DNA of 64,000 nucleotides from Wagnerdoeblera sp046292685 (GCF_046292685.1 NZ_JBKBQM010000012.1:4163-68162), one strand, 5' to 3'. Shown: positions 34,649 to 43,774, counted from the stretch's first letter. Notes: generated from the letters alone by a model not told the origin. Numbers and translations are program-made.

Positions 34649-35145
34649 GCCACCGCCCTCGCCCGCAGCACATCGCGCAAGAGCGCCGAGACGCCTTGCA
34701 CCATCAGAAGCCCGGCATAGGCCGGGATCAGCGATTTCAAGAGGAAAGATGCCGGAATGCCGCCCACCGAAATCGGCCCTTCCCAGATGGCCCAGGACCG
34801 GCTGACCATCGGCCAGGACCACCACAGCAGCATCGCCAGCGCCGGGAACAGCAGCAGCACATGCCCGGCCAGGTCCACCCGCGCCTTGCCCGCATCGGTC
34901 ATCTTCGCATGAAAGATATCCACCCGCACATGCCCGCCCACCAGCATCGTGTACCCCGCCCCCAGCATGAACAGCGACGCGTGCAGATACAGCACCGCCT
35001 CGTTCACGAAGATCGAGGTGAAGCCGAAGGCATAGCGCATCACCACGATGGCGAATTGCAGCAGCACCATGGCCAGCGACAGCCACAGGGCAAAGGCGCC
35101 GACGGCGCGGTTGATGCGGTCCAGCGCATCGGCGATGGCGGTCAT
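34645..35145 (-). CDS. dctQ: TRAP transporter small permease subunit (DctQ)
   Basis: This is a 166-residue protein with four predicted helices (about 20-40, 50-72, 92-115 and 135-155), matching DctQ. It bridges the binding protein and DctM. The ATG at 35145 (MTAIADALDRINRAVG) follows a G-rich stretch. A GTG nine codons upstream (PPTFRGAD) is a weaker alternative. It overlaps dctM by ATGA. Confidence 0.9.
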   Translation of the reverse strand: MTAIADALDRINRAVGAFALWLSLAMVLLQFAIVVMRYAFGFTSIFVNEAVLYLHASLFMLGAGYTMLVGGHVRVDIFHAKMTDAGKARVDLAGHVLLLFPALAMLLWWSWPMVSRSWAIWEGPISVGGIPASFLLKSLIPAYAGLLMVQGVSALLRDVLRARAVA

Positions 35146-35199
35146 GTCTGCCCCCCGGAATGTTGGCGGCACGAGGCCCCCCCGCGCCGCCCCGCGGCC

Positions 35200-36291
35200 T
35201 CAGCCGCCGTAGTTGTAGCTCAGGCCGCGGGCGATCATCTGCCCGCTGTCGGCGTGGGGCATGTATTCCACCATCAGCTGCCGATAGGCCAGGAAGCTTT
35301 CGGTGATGCGCCTGACCAGATCGTCGTTGCTGGCGCGCAGTTCGGCAATGACCTCGCCCATGGCATTGCCCATGGCCACGATCACATCCTCGGGCAGCTG
35401 GCGCACCGTGACGCCGTGCTGGGTGGTCAATTCGCGCAAGGCCAGCGCGTGCTTGGTGGTGTATTCGGTCAGCACCGGGTTGTAGAGGCTCTCGGCCGCC
35501 TTTTCGACCGCCATCTTCAGATCGTCCGGCAGGTCGGTCCAGGCCTTGGCATTCACCGCGCATTCCTCGGCCGAGGACGGCTCGCCCACGCCGGGGCCGT
35601 AATAGTTCTTGGCGACCTGCTGCAACCCGAGGGCACTGTCCGACCACGGGCCGATGAATTCGCCCGCATCCAGCGCCCCCGATTGCAGCGCCTGGAACAT
35701 GGCCGGGCCCGACATCGCCTCGACCGCCATGCCGATCTTGGCGCAGACTTCGGAATTGAGCCCCGTCGTGCGGTATTTCAGGCCCTTGAGGTCATCGAGG
35801 CTGTTGACCTCGTTGCGGAACCAGCCGGCCCATTGCGGGCCCGAGTTGCCGCACAGGAAGGGCTTGAGCCCGAAGCGGCCATACATCTCGTCATACAGCG
35901 CCTGGCCGCCGCCGTGCAGCATCCAGCCGTGCTGCTCGATGGCCGTCAGGCCCAGCGGCTGGCTGCCGAACAGCAGGATGCCCTTGGATTTCGACCCCCA
36001 GTAGGCCGGAACGGCATGATAGATTTCCGCCGTGCCTTCGGCCACGGCATCGAACACGCCCGGCCCGGGCACGATCTCGCCAGCGGCGAACAGTTCCACC
36101 TGAATCCGCCCGCCCGACAGCGCGGTGATGCGGTCGGCCAGCATCTGCGCGGCCACTCCCGGCCCCGGCAGGTTGCGCGGCCAGGCCGAAACCATGCGCC
36201 ACTTGATCGTGCCTTGTGCGATGGCCGGGGCGGCCAGGGTGGCCGCCGCGGCGCCGACACCGGCGGTGGCGAGGAAGTCACGTCTTTTCAT
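35200..36291 (-). CDS. dctP: TRAP transporter substrate-binding protein (DctP), Tat-type signal
   Basis: This is a 363-residue periplasmic ligand-binding protein. The N-terminus MKRRDFLATAGVGAAAATLA is a twin-arginine signal, ending around AIA, so it may fold before export. The mature part has IKWRMVSAWPRNLPG, the ligand-binding LKGLKYRTTG segment (the conserved Arg that pairs with substrate carboxylate) and GALDAGEFIGPWSD. A GGAAGGAGAG ribosome-binding site precedes ATG 36291. A HutC-like palindrome sits 20-38 bp upstream, so the ligand is probably a histidine-pathway acid such as urocanate or histidine. Confidence 0.92.
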   Translation of the reverse strand: MKRRDFLATAGVGAAAATLAAPAIAQGTIKWRMVSAWPRNLPGPGVAAQMLADRITALSGGRIQVELFAAGEIVPGPGVFDAVAEGTAEIYHAVPAYWGSKSKGILLFGSQPLGLTAIEQHGWMLHGGGQALYDEMYGRFGLKPFLCGNSGPQWAGWFRNEVNSLDDLKGLKYRTTGLNSEVCAKIGMAVEAMSGPAMFQALQSGALDAGEFIGPWSDSALGLQQVAKNYYGPGVGEPSSAEECAVNAKAWTDLPDDLKMAVEKAAESLYNPVLTEYTTKHALALRELTTQHGVTVRQLPEDVIVAMGNAMGEVIAELRASNDDLVRRITESFLAYRQLMVEYMPHADSGQMIARGLSYNYGG

Positions 36292-36310
36292 GGGTCTCTC
36301 CTTCCTGTTG

Positions 36311-36329
36311 GATATGTGCAGACTTTATC
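36311..36329 (-). promoter_or_regulatory. HutC-like operator in front of dctP
   Basis: On the minus strand the sequence is GATAAAGTCTGCACATATC. It shares the 12 bases GTCTGCACATAT with the fully symmetric site between hutI and hutF. It lies between the hutU stop and the dctP start, at the place where a repressor could block dctPQM transcription. One half-site is degenerate (AAGT instead of ATGT). Confidence 0.55.
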
Positions 36330-38013
36330 AGCTTTTCAGAATGCCCGGCAGATGCAAGCCATGTTCGCGGGCGCAGTCGATGGCGATGTCATAGCCGGCA
36401 TCGGCATGGCGCATGACGCCGGTGGCGGGGTCGTTCCACAGCACGCGCTCGATGCGCCGGTCGGCATCTTCGGACCCGTCGCAGCAGATCACCATGCCGG
36501 AGTGCTGGCTGTAGCCCATGCCCACCCCGCCGCCGTGGTGCAGCGATACCCAGGTGGCGCCGGATGCACAGTTCAGCAGCGCATTGAGCAGCGGCCAGTC
36601 GCTGACGGCATCCGAGCCATCCTTCATCGCCTCGGTTTCGCGGTTGGGGCTGGCCACGGACCCCGAATCGAGGTGATCGCGCCCGATCACCACCGGGGCC
36701 TTCAGCTCGCCCTTGCGCACCATCTCGTTGATGGCAAGGCCCGCCCGGTGCCGGTCGCCCAGGCCGATCCACATGATGCGCGCGGGCAAGCCCTGGAACG
36801 CGATGCGGTCTGCGGCCATGTCCAGCCAGCGGTGCAGGTGGGCGTTGTCGGGGAACAGCTCCTTCATCCGCCGGTCGGTCTTGTAGATATCCTCGGGGTC
36901 GCCCGACAGCGCGGCCCAGCGGAACGGGCCGATCCCGCGGCAGAACAGCGGGCGGATGTAGGCGGGGACAAAGCCGGGAAAGGCAAAGGCGTTTTCCAGC
37001 CCTTCGTCCTTGGCGACCTGCCGGATGTTGTTGCCGTAATCCAGCGTCGGCACCCCGGCATTCCAGAAATCCACCATCGCGGCGACATGCGCCCGCATGC
37101 TGGCGCGGGCGGCGCGTTCCACCGCAGCGGGGTCGGTTTCCTGCTTTGCCCGCCATTCCGCCACCGTCCAGCCCGCGGGGCAATAGCCGTGCAGCGGGTC
37201 ATGTGCGCTGGTCTGGTCGGTGACGATGTCGGGGCGGGGGCCACCGGCCTTCATGCGGGCGACCAGTTCGGGGAACACCTCGGCCGCGTTGCCGATCAGC
37301 GCGACCGACTTTGCCTCGCCCTTGGCCGCCCAATCGGCGATCATGGCAAGGGCTTCGTCGAGGCTGTGGGCCTTGGCATCGCAATAGCGGGTGCGGATGC
37401 GGAAATCGGCGCGGGTTTCGTCCACCTCTACCGCCAGGCAGCAGGCGCCGGCCATCACGGCGGCCAGGGGCTGCGCGCCGCCCATGCCGCCAAGGCCCCC
37501 GGTCAGGATCCAGCGGCCTTTCAGGTTGCCGCCGTAATGCTGGCGCCCGGCCTCGGCAAAGGTTTCGTAGGTTCCCTGCACAATGCCTTGGGTGCCAATG
37601 TAAATCCACGATCCGGCGGTCATCTGGCCGTACATCGCCAGGCCCTTGCGATCCAGTTCGTTGAAATGCTCCCACGTTGCCCAGTGCGGCACGAGGTTGG
37701 AGTTGGCGATCAGCACGCGCGGGGCATCCTTGTGGGTGCGGAACACGCCCACCGGCTTGCCCGACTGCACCAGCAGGGTTTCGTCATCGTTGAGGCCCCG
37801 CAGCGTGGCCACGATGCGGTCGAAATCGTCCCAGGTGCGTGCGGCGCGGCCGATGCCGCCATAGACCACCAGTTCGTGCGGATTTTCCGCCACATCGGGG
37901 TGCAGGTTGTTCATCAGCATCCGCAAGGGCGCCTCGGTCAGCCAGCTCTTGCAGCTGATCTCGGGGCCGGTGGGGGGGAACACGTCGCGGATGTTGTGGC
38001 GGGGGCTGGTCAT
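36328..38013 (-). CDS. hutU: Urocanate hydratase
   Basis: This is a 561-residue enzyme converting urocanate to imidazolonepropionate with tightly bound NAD+. Signatures are GRAARTWDDFDRIV, TAGSWIYIGTQGIVQGTYE, the NAD loop LTGGLGGMGGAQPLA and the active-site region FCRGIGPFRWAALSGDP. Length is normal. The ATG at 38013 overlaps the hutG stop by 4 bp. It is the last gene of hutI-hutH-hutG-hutU. Confidence 0.97.
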   Translation of the reverse strand: MTSPRHNIRDVFPPTGPEISCKSWLTEAPLRMLMNNLHPDVAENPHELVVYGGIGRAARTWDDFDRIVATLRGLNDDETLLVQSGKPVGVFRTHKDAPRVLIANSNLVPHWATWEHFNELDRKGLAMYGQMTAGSWIYIGTQGIVQGTYETFAEAGRQHYGGNLKGRWILTGGLGGMGGAQPLAAVMAGACCLAVEVDETRADFRIRTRYCDAKAHSLDEALAMIADWAAKGEAKSVALIGNAAEVFPELVARMKAGGPRPDIVTDQTSAHDPLHGYCPAGWTVAEWRAKQETDPAAVERAARASMRAHVAAMVDFWNAGVPTLDYGNNIRQVAKDEGLENAFAFPGFVPAYIRPLFCRGIGPFRWAALSGDPEDIYKTDRRMKELFPDNAHLHRWLDMAADRIAFQGLPARIMWIGLGDRHRAGLAINEMVRKGELKAPVVIGRDHLDSGSVASPNRETEAMKDGSDAVSDWPLLNALLNCASGATWVSLHHGGGVGMGYSQHSGMVICCDGSEDADRRIERVLWNDPATGVMRHADAGYDIAIDCAREHGLHLPGILKS

Positions 38014-38810
38014 GGCATCACCTTCAGAACGGGGGCCAAAGCGGCGATTTTCTTGAGGATTTCGGCAAGGATCGGGCGCAGGCGCGCGGCCTTTTGCGCC
38101 GAGTAGGCATAAGGGGCGGATTCGGTTTCCAGATGGGTGGATTGCGCCAGTTCCATCTGGATCGCGTGCCAACCCCGATCGGGGCGGCCGTAATGGCGCG
38201 TGGTCCAGCCGCCCTTGAAGCGGCCGTTGAGGATGTGGCTGTAACCTGTTGCATTTGCGCAGGTTTCCAGCGCAGCAGCTTCGATCCGCGGGTCGCAGCT
38301 GGCCCCGCCTGCGGTGCCGATGTTGAAATCGGGCAGCGTGCCGGGGAACAGGAAGGGGATATGGCTGCGGATCGAATGGCAATCGTACAGGATCGCCACC
38401 CCGTGCAAGCTGCGCACCCGTTCCATCTCGGCCGTCAGGGCGGCGTGGTAGGGGGCGTGGAAGTCGGCCCGGCGCTGCGCGATGTCGGCCGCATCCGGGG
38501 GGGTGTCCCAGATCGGGGCGCCGTCGAAATCGGTCAGGGGCACCAGATCGGTGCTGTTCTGGCCAGGATAGAGGCTTGCGCCATCCGGCGGGCGGTTGGC
38601 GTCGATGACGTAGCGGTGAAAGGTGGCGCGCACCGTGGTGGCGTCGGGCAGAAGCCCGTCGTAGAGCCGTTCGATATGCCAGTCGGTATCGGAGAGCTCT
38701 TGCCCGCGGGCGTTCAGGCGGGCACGGATGCCTTCGGGCAGCCAGGTGCCGGTATGCGGCAGGCCGAGGATGACGGGGCCGGTGCCGCGGGTGACCTCGA
38801 CCGGGGTCAT
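38010..38810 (-). CDS. hutG: N-formylglutamate deformylase
   Basis: This is a 266-residue N-formylglutamate amidohydrolase that releases glutamate and formate in the last step of the five-enzyme histidine pathway. Metal and substrate segments are LPHTGTWLPEGIRARLN, YVIDANRPPDGASLYPGQN and YDCHSIRSHIPFLFPG with the zinc-binding residues. NGRFKGGWTTRHYGRPDRG is a further signature. It differs from the agmatinase-like formimidoylglutamase. hutF nearby confirms that the N-formylglutamate route is used. A repeat copy lies between hutH and this gene. Confidence 0.94.
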   Translation of the reverse strand: MTPVEVTRGTGPVILGLPHTGTWLPEGIRARLNARGQELSDTDWHIERLYDGLLPDATTVRATFHRYVIDANRPPDGASLYPGQNSTDLVPLTDFDGAPIWDTPPDAADIAQRRADFHAPYHAALTAEMERVRSLHGVAILYDCHSIRSHIPFLFPGTLPDFNIGTAGGASCDPRIEAAALETCANATGYSHILNGRFKGGWTTRHYGRPDRGWHAIQMELAQSTHLETESAPYAYSAQKAARLRPILAEILKKIAALAPVLKVMP

Positions 38811-38825
38811 GGCTGCACCCGGGTC

Positions 38826-38891
38826 AGGGGGGCCTTCTGCCCCCCTCGGCCTGCGGCCTCACCCCCCGAGGATATTTGCGGACAGAAAATG
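38826..38891 (-). repeat. Interspersed palindromic repeat, copy 5 (between hutH and hutG)
   Basis: On the minus strand, right after the hutH stop, it reads ATTTTCTGTCCGC, AAATATCCTCGGGGGGTGA, the hairpin GGCC-GCA-GGCC (38848-38858), then AGGGGGGC-AGAAG-GCCCCCCT (38826-38846). The architecture matches copy 2 in xdhA base for base across the core. It fills almost the whole 82-bp hutH-hutG gap. Confidence 0.85.
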
Positions 38892-38892
38892 A

Positions 38893-40410
38893 TCACAGCG
38901 CGAACTCCAGTCCGGTGGCGGCGACGAGGGTGCCGTTGCGGACCAGGGCGGCCGCGGCGGCGATGTCGGGGGCAAGGGTGCGGTCCTGGGTGACGGCGGG
39001 GCTGACGGCGCGGATGGCGGCCAGCGCCGATTGCAGGCGGGGCGAGGTGGGCAGTGGCGCGCGGAACTCGATGCCTTGCGCGGCGCACAGCGCCTCGACC
39101 CCGAGGATGACGGCGAGGTTGTCCACCATCCGCGCAAGGCGGCGCGCGCCGTGCGCGGCCATCGAGACGTGATCCTCCTGATTGGCGGAGGTGGGGGTGC
39201 TGTCGGTGCTGCAAGGATGGGCGAGGTGCTTGTTCTCGCTCATCAGGGCGGCGGTGGTGACCTCGGCGATCATCAGGCCGGAGTTGAGGCCCGGATCGGG
39301 CGTCAGGAAGGGCGGCAGGTCGTGGGACAGCGTGGGGTCCACCATCAGCGCGACGCGGCGCTGCGCGATGGCGCCGGTTTCGGCTAGGGCCAGGGCGATG
39401 ATGTCGGCGGCGAAGGCCACGGGTTCGGCATGGAAGTTGCCGCCCGAGACGATGCCGCGCGCGGTGACAAGCGGGTTGTCGGTGACGGCATTCGCCTCGG
39501 TTTCAAGGGTTTGCGCGGCAAAGCGCAACAGGTCGACGCCTGCGCCGTTCACCTGCGGCACGCAGCGGATGCAATAGGGATCCTGCACCCGGGTATCGCC
39601 ATCGCGGTGGCTGTCGCGGATGAGGCTGCCGGCCATCAGGCCGCGCATGGCCTCTGCCACCGCGATCTGGCCGCGGTGGCCGCGCAAGGCGTGGATTTCC
39701 TCCTGCAAGGGCGCGTCCGAGCCCATGATGGCATCGGTGGACAGGCAGGCGGTGACCAGCGCCGATTGCGCGCAGCGCCAGGCACCCCAGAGCCCTGCCA
39801 GCGCGCAGGCGGTGGAAAATTGCGTGCCGTTGATTAGCCCCAGCCCTTCCTTGGGGCCGAGGGTGACAGGCACCAGCCCCGCCGCCGCCAGTGCCTGGGC
39901 GCCGGGCATCCGGGTGCCGCGGAACATGGCCTCGCCCTGCCCGATCATCGCGGCGGTCATGTGGGCAAGCGGCGCGAGGTCGCCCGAGGCGCCGACCGAA
40001 CCCTGGGAGGGCACCACGGGGGTGACGCCGGCGGCGAGCATCGCCTCGATCAGGGCGATCACCTCCCACCGCACGCCCGAGGCGCCGCGACCGAGCGAAA
40101 GGAGTTTCAGCACCATCATCAGGCGGGTGGTGGCCTCATCCAGCGGCTCGCCCACGCCGCAGCAATGCGACAGGATCAGGTTGCGCTGCAGCGTCGCGGT
40201 GTCCCTGGCCGCGATCTTGACCGAGGCGAGCTTGCCGAAGCCGGTGTTGACGCCGTAAACCGCCGCCGCGCCTTCGGCGGCGTCGCGCACGCGGGCGGCG
40301 GCGGCCTCGATTGCGGGGCGGCAGGCGGGGTCGAGCCGGGCCGGGGCGCCCGTGCGCCAAAGCGTTTCCAGCGTTTCCAGCCGGGTCGCGCCGGGGGTGA
40401 GGGTCAGCAT
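38893..40410 (-). CDS. hutH: Histidine ammonia-lyase
   Basis: This is a 505-residue enzyme that deaminates L-histidine to trans-urocanate, the first pathway step. The self-forming MIO electrophile comes from Ala-Ser-Gly in GSVGASGDLAPLAHM. VYGVNTGFGKLA and the SANQEDHVSM segment are further signatures. GGAGG lies 6 bp before the ATG at 40410. The start overlaps the hutI stop by 7 bp. Confidence 0.97.
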   Translation of the reverse strand: MLTLTPGATRLETLETLWRTGAPARLDPACRPAIEAAAARVRDAAEGAAAVYGVNTGFGKLASVKIAARDTATLQRNLILSHCCGVGEPLDEATTRLMMVLKLLSLGRGASGVRWEVIALIEAMLAAGVTPVVPSQGSVGASGDLAPLAHMTAAMIGQGEAMFRGTRMPGAQALAAAGLVPVTLGPKEGLGLINGTQFSTACALAGLWGAWRCAQSALVTACLSTDAIMGSDAPLQEEIHALRGHRGQIAVAEAMRGLMAGSLIRDSHRDGDTRVQDPYCIRCVPQVNGAGVDLLRFAAQTLETEANAVTDNPLVTARGIVSGGNFHAEPVAFAADIIALALAETGAIAQRRVALMVDPTLSHDLPPFLTPDPGLNSGLMIAEVTTAALMSENKHLAHPCSTDSTPTSANQEDHVSMAAHGARRLARMVDNLAVILGVEALCAAQGIEFRAPLPTSPRLQSALAAIRAVSPAVTQDRTLAPDIAAAAALVRNGTLVAATGLEFAL

Positions 40411-41579
40411 GCGCGGCCTCCGAAGATGCGGGCGTGTAGCGGGTTGAAGCCGATGCGGTTGGCCAGCTCGGCCGGGGTTTCGACGTTCCAGATGCACAGG
40501 TCGGCGCGCAGCCCGGGGGCCAGCGCGCCGGTATCGGTCAGCCCCAGGGCGCGGGCGGCGTGGGTGGTGATGCCGGCCAGCGCCTCGTCCGGGGTCAGGC
40601 GGAACAGGGTGCAGGCCATGTTCATCGCCAGCAGGATCGAGGTCAGGGGCGACGACCCGGGGTTGCAATCGGTTGCCACCGCCATCGGCACGCCATGCGC
40701 GCGAAAGGCGGCCACGGGGGGCGCCTGCGTTTCGCGGATGGCATAGAAGGCGCCGGGCAGCAGCACTGCGACGGTGCCCGAGGCCGCCAGCAGGCGGGCG
40801 TCACCTTCCGTCGCGTATTCGACGTGATCGACCGACAGCGCGCCGTGCCGTGCGGCCAGCGCCGTGCCGCCCATGTGCGACAGCTGTTCGGCATGCAGCT
40901 TGACCGGCAGGCCGAGGGCCTTGGCCGCCGCGAACACCCGCTCCATCTGCGCCACCGAAAAGGCGATGCCTTCGCAGAACCCGTCAACCGCATCGACCAG
41001 ACCTTCGGCATGAGCGGCCTTCAGCGCCGGGATGCAGGTGCCGTCGATATAGGCGTCGGCCTCGGCGCCCTTCGGCACCGCATGGGCGCCGAGAAAGCTG
41101 GTGCGCACCCGCACGGGGCGCACATGCCCGATGCGGCGGGCCACCCGCAGCATCCTGAGTTCGGTCTCGAGGTCAAGGCCATAGCCCGACTTGATCTCGA
41201 TGCACGACACCCCTTCGGCCAGCAGCGCATCGACGCGCGGCAGGGCCTGGGCCAGCAACTCGTCCTCGGACGCGCCGCGCGTCGCCGCGACGGTGGAAAC
41301 GATGCCGCCCCCGGCGCGGGCCACCTCCTCGTAGCTGGCGCCTTGCAGGCGCATTTCCCATTCGCGGGCGCGGTTGCCGCCATGCACGATATGGGTGTGG
41401 CAGTCGATCGGGGCGGCAGTGACCAGGCGGCCTTGCAGGTCCACCCGCGCCCAGGCGCCGGGCGGGGTATCGCCGACCGCGGCGATACGGTCGCCGTCGA
41501 TGGCAATGGCGCCCTGCACCATCCCGCCTGGTGTAGCGAGGCGGGCGTTTTCCAGAATCGTCGGTCCGGTGATTTCCAT
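40404..41579 (-). CDS. hutI: Imidazolonepropionase
   Basis: This is a 391-residue metal-dependent amidohydrolase opening the imidazolone ring to formiminoglutamate. The metal ligands are seen in PIDCHTHIVHGGNR, LHAEQLSHMGG, and the Asp in AVATDCNPGSSP. IEIKSGYGLDLETELRML is also typical. The ATG at 41579 follows AGGGACTCAAG. An in-frame ATG 14 codons upstream (MCRHINRN) would place the coding sequence across the HutC-like operator and was rejected. First gene of the minus-strand hut operon. Confidence 0.96.
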   Translation of the reverse strand: MEITGPTILENARLATPGGMVQGAIAIDGDRIAAVGDTPPGAWARVDLQGRLVTAAPIDCHTHIVHGGNRAREWEMRLQGASYEEVARAGGGIVSTVAATRGASEDELLAQALPRVDALLAEGVSCIEIKSGYGLDLETELRMLRVARRIGHVRPVRVRTSFLGAHAVPKGAEADAYIDGTCIPALKAAHAEGLVDAVDGFCEGIAFSVAQMERVFAAAKALGLPVKLHAEQLSHMGGTALAARHGALSVDHVEYATEGDARLLAASGTVAVLLPGAFYAIRETQAPPVAAFRAHGVPMAVATDCNPGSSPLTSILLAMNMACTLFRLTPDEALAGITTHAARALGLTDTGALAPGLRADLCIWNVETPAELANRIGFNPLHARIFGGRAC

Positions 41580-41603
41580 CTTGAGTCCCTGTCGATTGCG
41601 GTT

Positions 41604-41621
41604 AATATGTCTGCACATATT
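41604..41621. promoter_or_regulatory. HutC-like operator between divergent hutI and hutF
   Basis: AATATGT-CTGC-ACATATT is a perfect 7-4-7 inverted repeat in the middle of the 66-bp hutI-hutF intergenic region. A dimeric GntR/HutC repressor encoded two genes away is the obvious ligand. A position shared by both promoters would switch both operons together. The same core recurs in front of dctP. Confidence 0.75.
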
Positions 41622-41645
41622 CGGCGTGTCAACCGGGGGAATGCG

Positions 41646-43010
41646 ATGACGGTGATCTGGGCGGAACAGGCGCTCTTGCCGGGGGGATGGGCGCAGGATG
41701 TGGCCGTGAGGGTGGAGGGGGCGCGCATCGCCTCGGTCGCCGCGGGGGTGCCGCGGCCGGCGGGAGCACAGGCGGTGGGGCTGCTGCTGCCTGCGCCCGC
41801 CAACCTGCATTCTCACGCCTTTCAGCGCGCCATCGCCGGGCTGACCGAACGCCGCGGCCCCGACCCGCGCGACAGCTTCTGGACATGGCGGCGGCAGATG
41901 TATGCCTTTCTCGACCGCATGAGTCCTCAGGATGTGCAGGCGGTGGCGGCGCAGGTCTTTGTGGAAATGGCCGAGGCCGGCTATGCCGCAGTGGCCGAAT
42001 TCCACTACCTGCACCACGGGCCGGGCGGGCAACCCTTTGCCGATCTGGCGGAAATGGCTGGCCGCATCGTGGCGGCGGCGGCGGAGACGGGGTTGGGGCT
42101 GACGCTGTTGCCGGTGCTTTACATGCAGGGCGGCTGCGACGGGCGGGCACTGGTGGCCGGGCAGGACCGTTTCGGCAATACCCTCGACCGCTTTGCCCTT
42201 CTGCTGGAAGGGGCCGAAGCCCACGCCGCCGCCTTGCCCGGAGATACGGTGGTGGGGGTTGCCCCGCATTCCTTGCGCGCCGTGCCGCCGCAGGCGCTGG
42301 CCGCCGCAGCCGCCTTGCGCCCGGACCGCCCCCTTCACATGCACCTGGCCGAACAGGTGGCCGAGGTGGACGAGGTGCAGGGCGCCCTTGGCGCGCGGCC
42401 GGTGGAATGGCTGCTGGCCAATGCCGATCTGGATGCCCGCTGGTGCCTGATCCACTGCACCCAGATGCAGCGCGCCGAAACGCTGGCGCTGGCGGCCACC
42501 GGCGCGGTGGCAGGGCTGTGCCCGATCACCGAAAGCTCGCTCGGCGATGGCATCTTCGATGGCGTGGCCTATGCCGGCGCCGGGGGCCGCTGGGGCGTGG
42601 GCAGCGACAGCAACATCCGCATCGCCTGGTCCGAGGAACTTCGCACGCTGGAGTATTCCCAGCGCCTGCGCGACCGCTCTCGCGCGGCGCTTGCGACGGC
42701 GGATCGGTCCACCGGCCGGGCGCTGGTGGAAGGCGCCGCCGCAGGGGGGGCGCAGGCGGCCGGGCGCGACGCCGGGCGGATCGAAGCCGGGCGGCTGGCC
42801 GACCTGGTGGCGCTGGACACAACCCACCCGGACATGGAAGGGCGCTCGGGCGATACCGCACTCGACACCTTCGTGTTCGCGCGCGATGACCGGATGGTGC
42901 GCCACGTCTGGTCGGCCGGGCGGCACATCGTGCAGGATGGCCACCACCCGGCGCGCGACCGGGTGCAGGCGGCGTATCGGGCAACGATGCGGCGGCTGAT
43001 GGCCGGATAA
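41646..43010 (+). CDS. hutF: Formimidoylglutamate deiminase
   Basis: This is a 454-residue amidohydrolase-superfamily enzyme that converts N-formimino-L-glutamate to N-formyl-L-glutamate and ammonia. Metal ligands are seen in ANLHSHAFQRAIAG, HMHLAEQVAEVDE, LIHCTQM and the Asp of GVGSDSNIRIAW. WTWRRQMYAFLDRM is a typical helix of HutF. The ATG at 41646 follows GGGGGAATGCG. It supplies the substrate of HutG. hutC starts 12 bp after the stop. Confidence 0.95.
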   Translation: MTVIWAEQALLPGGWAQDVAVRVEGARIASVAAGVPRPAGAQAVGLLLPAPANLHSHAFQRAIAGLTERRGPDPRDSFWTWRRQMYAFLDRMSPQDVQAVAAQVFVEMAEAGYAAVAEFHYLHHGPGGQPFADLAEMAGRIVAAAAETGLGLTLLPVLYMQGGCDGRALVAGQDRFGNTLDRFALLLEGAEAHAAALPGDTVVGVAPHSLRAVPPQALAAAAALRPDRPLHMHLAEQVAEVDEVQGALGARPVEWLLANADLDARWCLIHCTQMQRAETLALAATGAVAGLCPITESSLGDGIFDGVAYAGAGGRWGVGSDSNIRIAWSEELRTLEYSQRLRDRSRAALATADRSTGRALVEGAAAGGAQAAGRDAGRIEAGRLADLVALDTTHPDMEGRSGDTALDTFVFARDDRMVRHVWSAGRHIVQDGHHPARDRVQAAYRATMRRLMAG

Positions 43011-43022
43011 CGGGGGGGCAGC

Positions 43023-43715
43023 ATGGCGGCGATGACCTGGCAGGCGGTGCAGGCCGAGGCGCTGCGGCGCATCCGCGCCCGCGAATGGCCCCCCGGCGCG
43101 CGCATCCCCGACGAGGAGGACCTGGCGCGCGAACTGGGCTGTGCCCGTGCCACCGTCAACCGCGCGCTGCGCGACCTGGCCGAAGCGGGGCTGCTGGAAC
43201 GGCGGCGCAAGGCAGGCACTCATGTGGCGCTGACGCCCGTGCGCAAGGCGACCTTCGAAATCCCGATCATCCGGCAGGATATCGAATCGCGCGGCCAGAC
43301 CCCGGGATACCGGCTGCTGTCGCGCAGCCTGGCACCCGCCCCTGCCCCGGTGTCGGCGTTGCTGCGCCTGCCGGCGGATGCGCCCTTGCTGCATGTCCGC
43401 GCGCTGCATCTGGCCGATGAGGCACCCTTCTGCCTCGAAGACCGCTGGATCAACCCGGCCGCCGCCCCGGGGGTAGAGACGGCGGACCTGACGACGATCA
43501 GCGCCAACGAATGGCTGGTGCGCAACACCGCCTTTTCGGGCGGCGACATCGACTTCGGCGCCGTGGCGGCCGATGCGGGCACGGCGGCCCTGCTGGGCTG
43601 CGCCAAGGGGGCCGCGCTGTTCGAGATCGGGCGCACCACCTGGGCCGGCGCCCAACCGATTACCGCCGTGCGCCTGACCTATGGCCCCGGCTACCGGATG
43701 CGCACCGCGATCTGA
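43023..43715 (+). CDS. hutC: Histidine utilisation repressor HutC (GntR family)
   Basis: This is a 230-residue regulator. The N-terminal winged helix-turn-helix (about 8-75) includes DEEDLARELGCARATVNRAL. The C-terminal UTRA/HutC effector domain (about 85-228) includes EDRWINPAAAP and the ending ITAVRLTYGPGYRM. Urocanate is the known inducer of this family. It is co-transcribed with hutF and probably autoregulates through the palindrome at 41604. Confidence 0.93.
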   Translation: MAAMTWQAVQAEALRRIRAREWPPGARIPDEEDLARELGCARATVNRALRDLAEAGLLERRRKAGTHVALTPVRKATFEIPIIRQDIESRGQTPGYRLLSRSLAPAPAPVSALLRLPADAPLLHVRALHLADEAPFCLEDRWINPAAAPGVETADLTTISANEWLVRNTAFSGGDIDFGAVAADAGTAALLGCAKGAALFEIGRTTWAGAQPITAVRLTYGPGYRMRTAI

Positions 43716-43774
43716 CTGCACCCGCAGAAATTGCGCCGCGATGCAGCGTGCAACCTTTGCGACCATTGGACACT

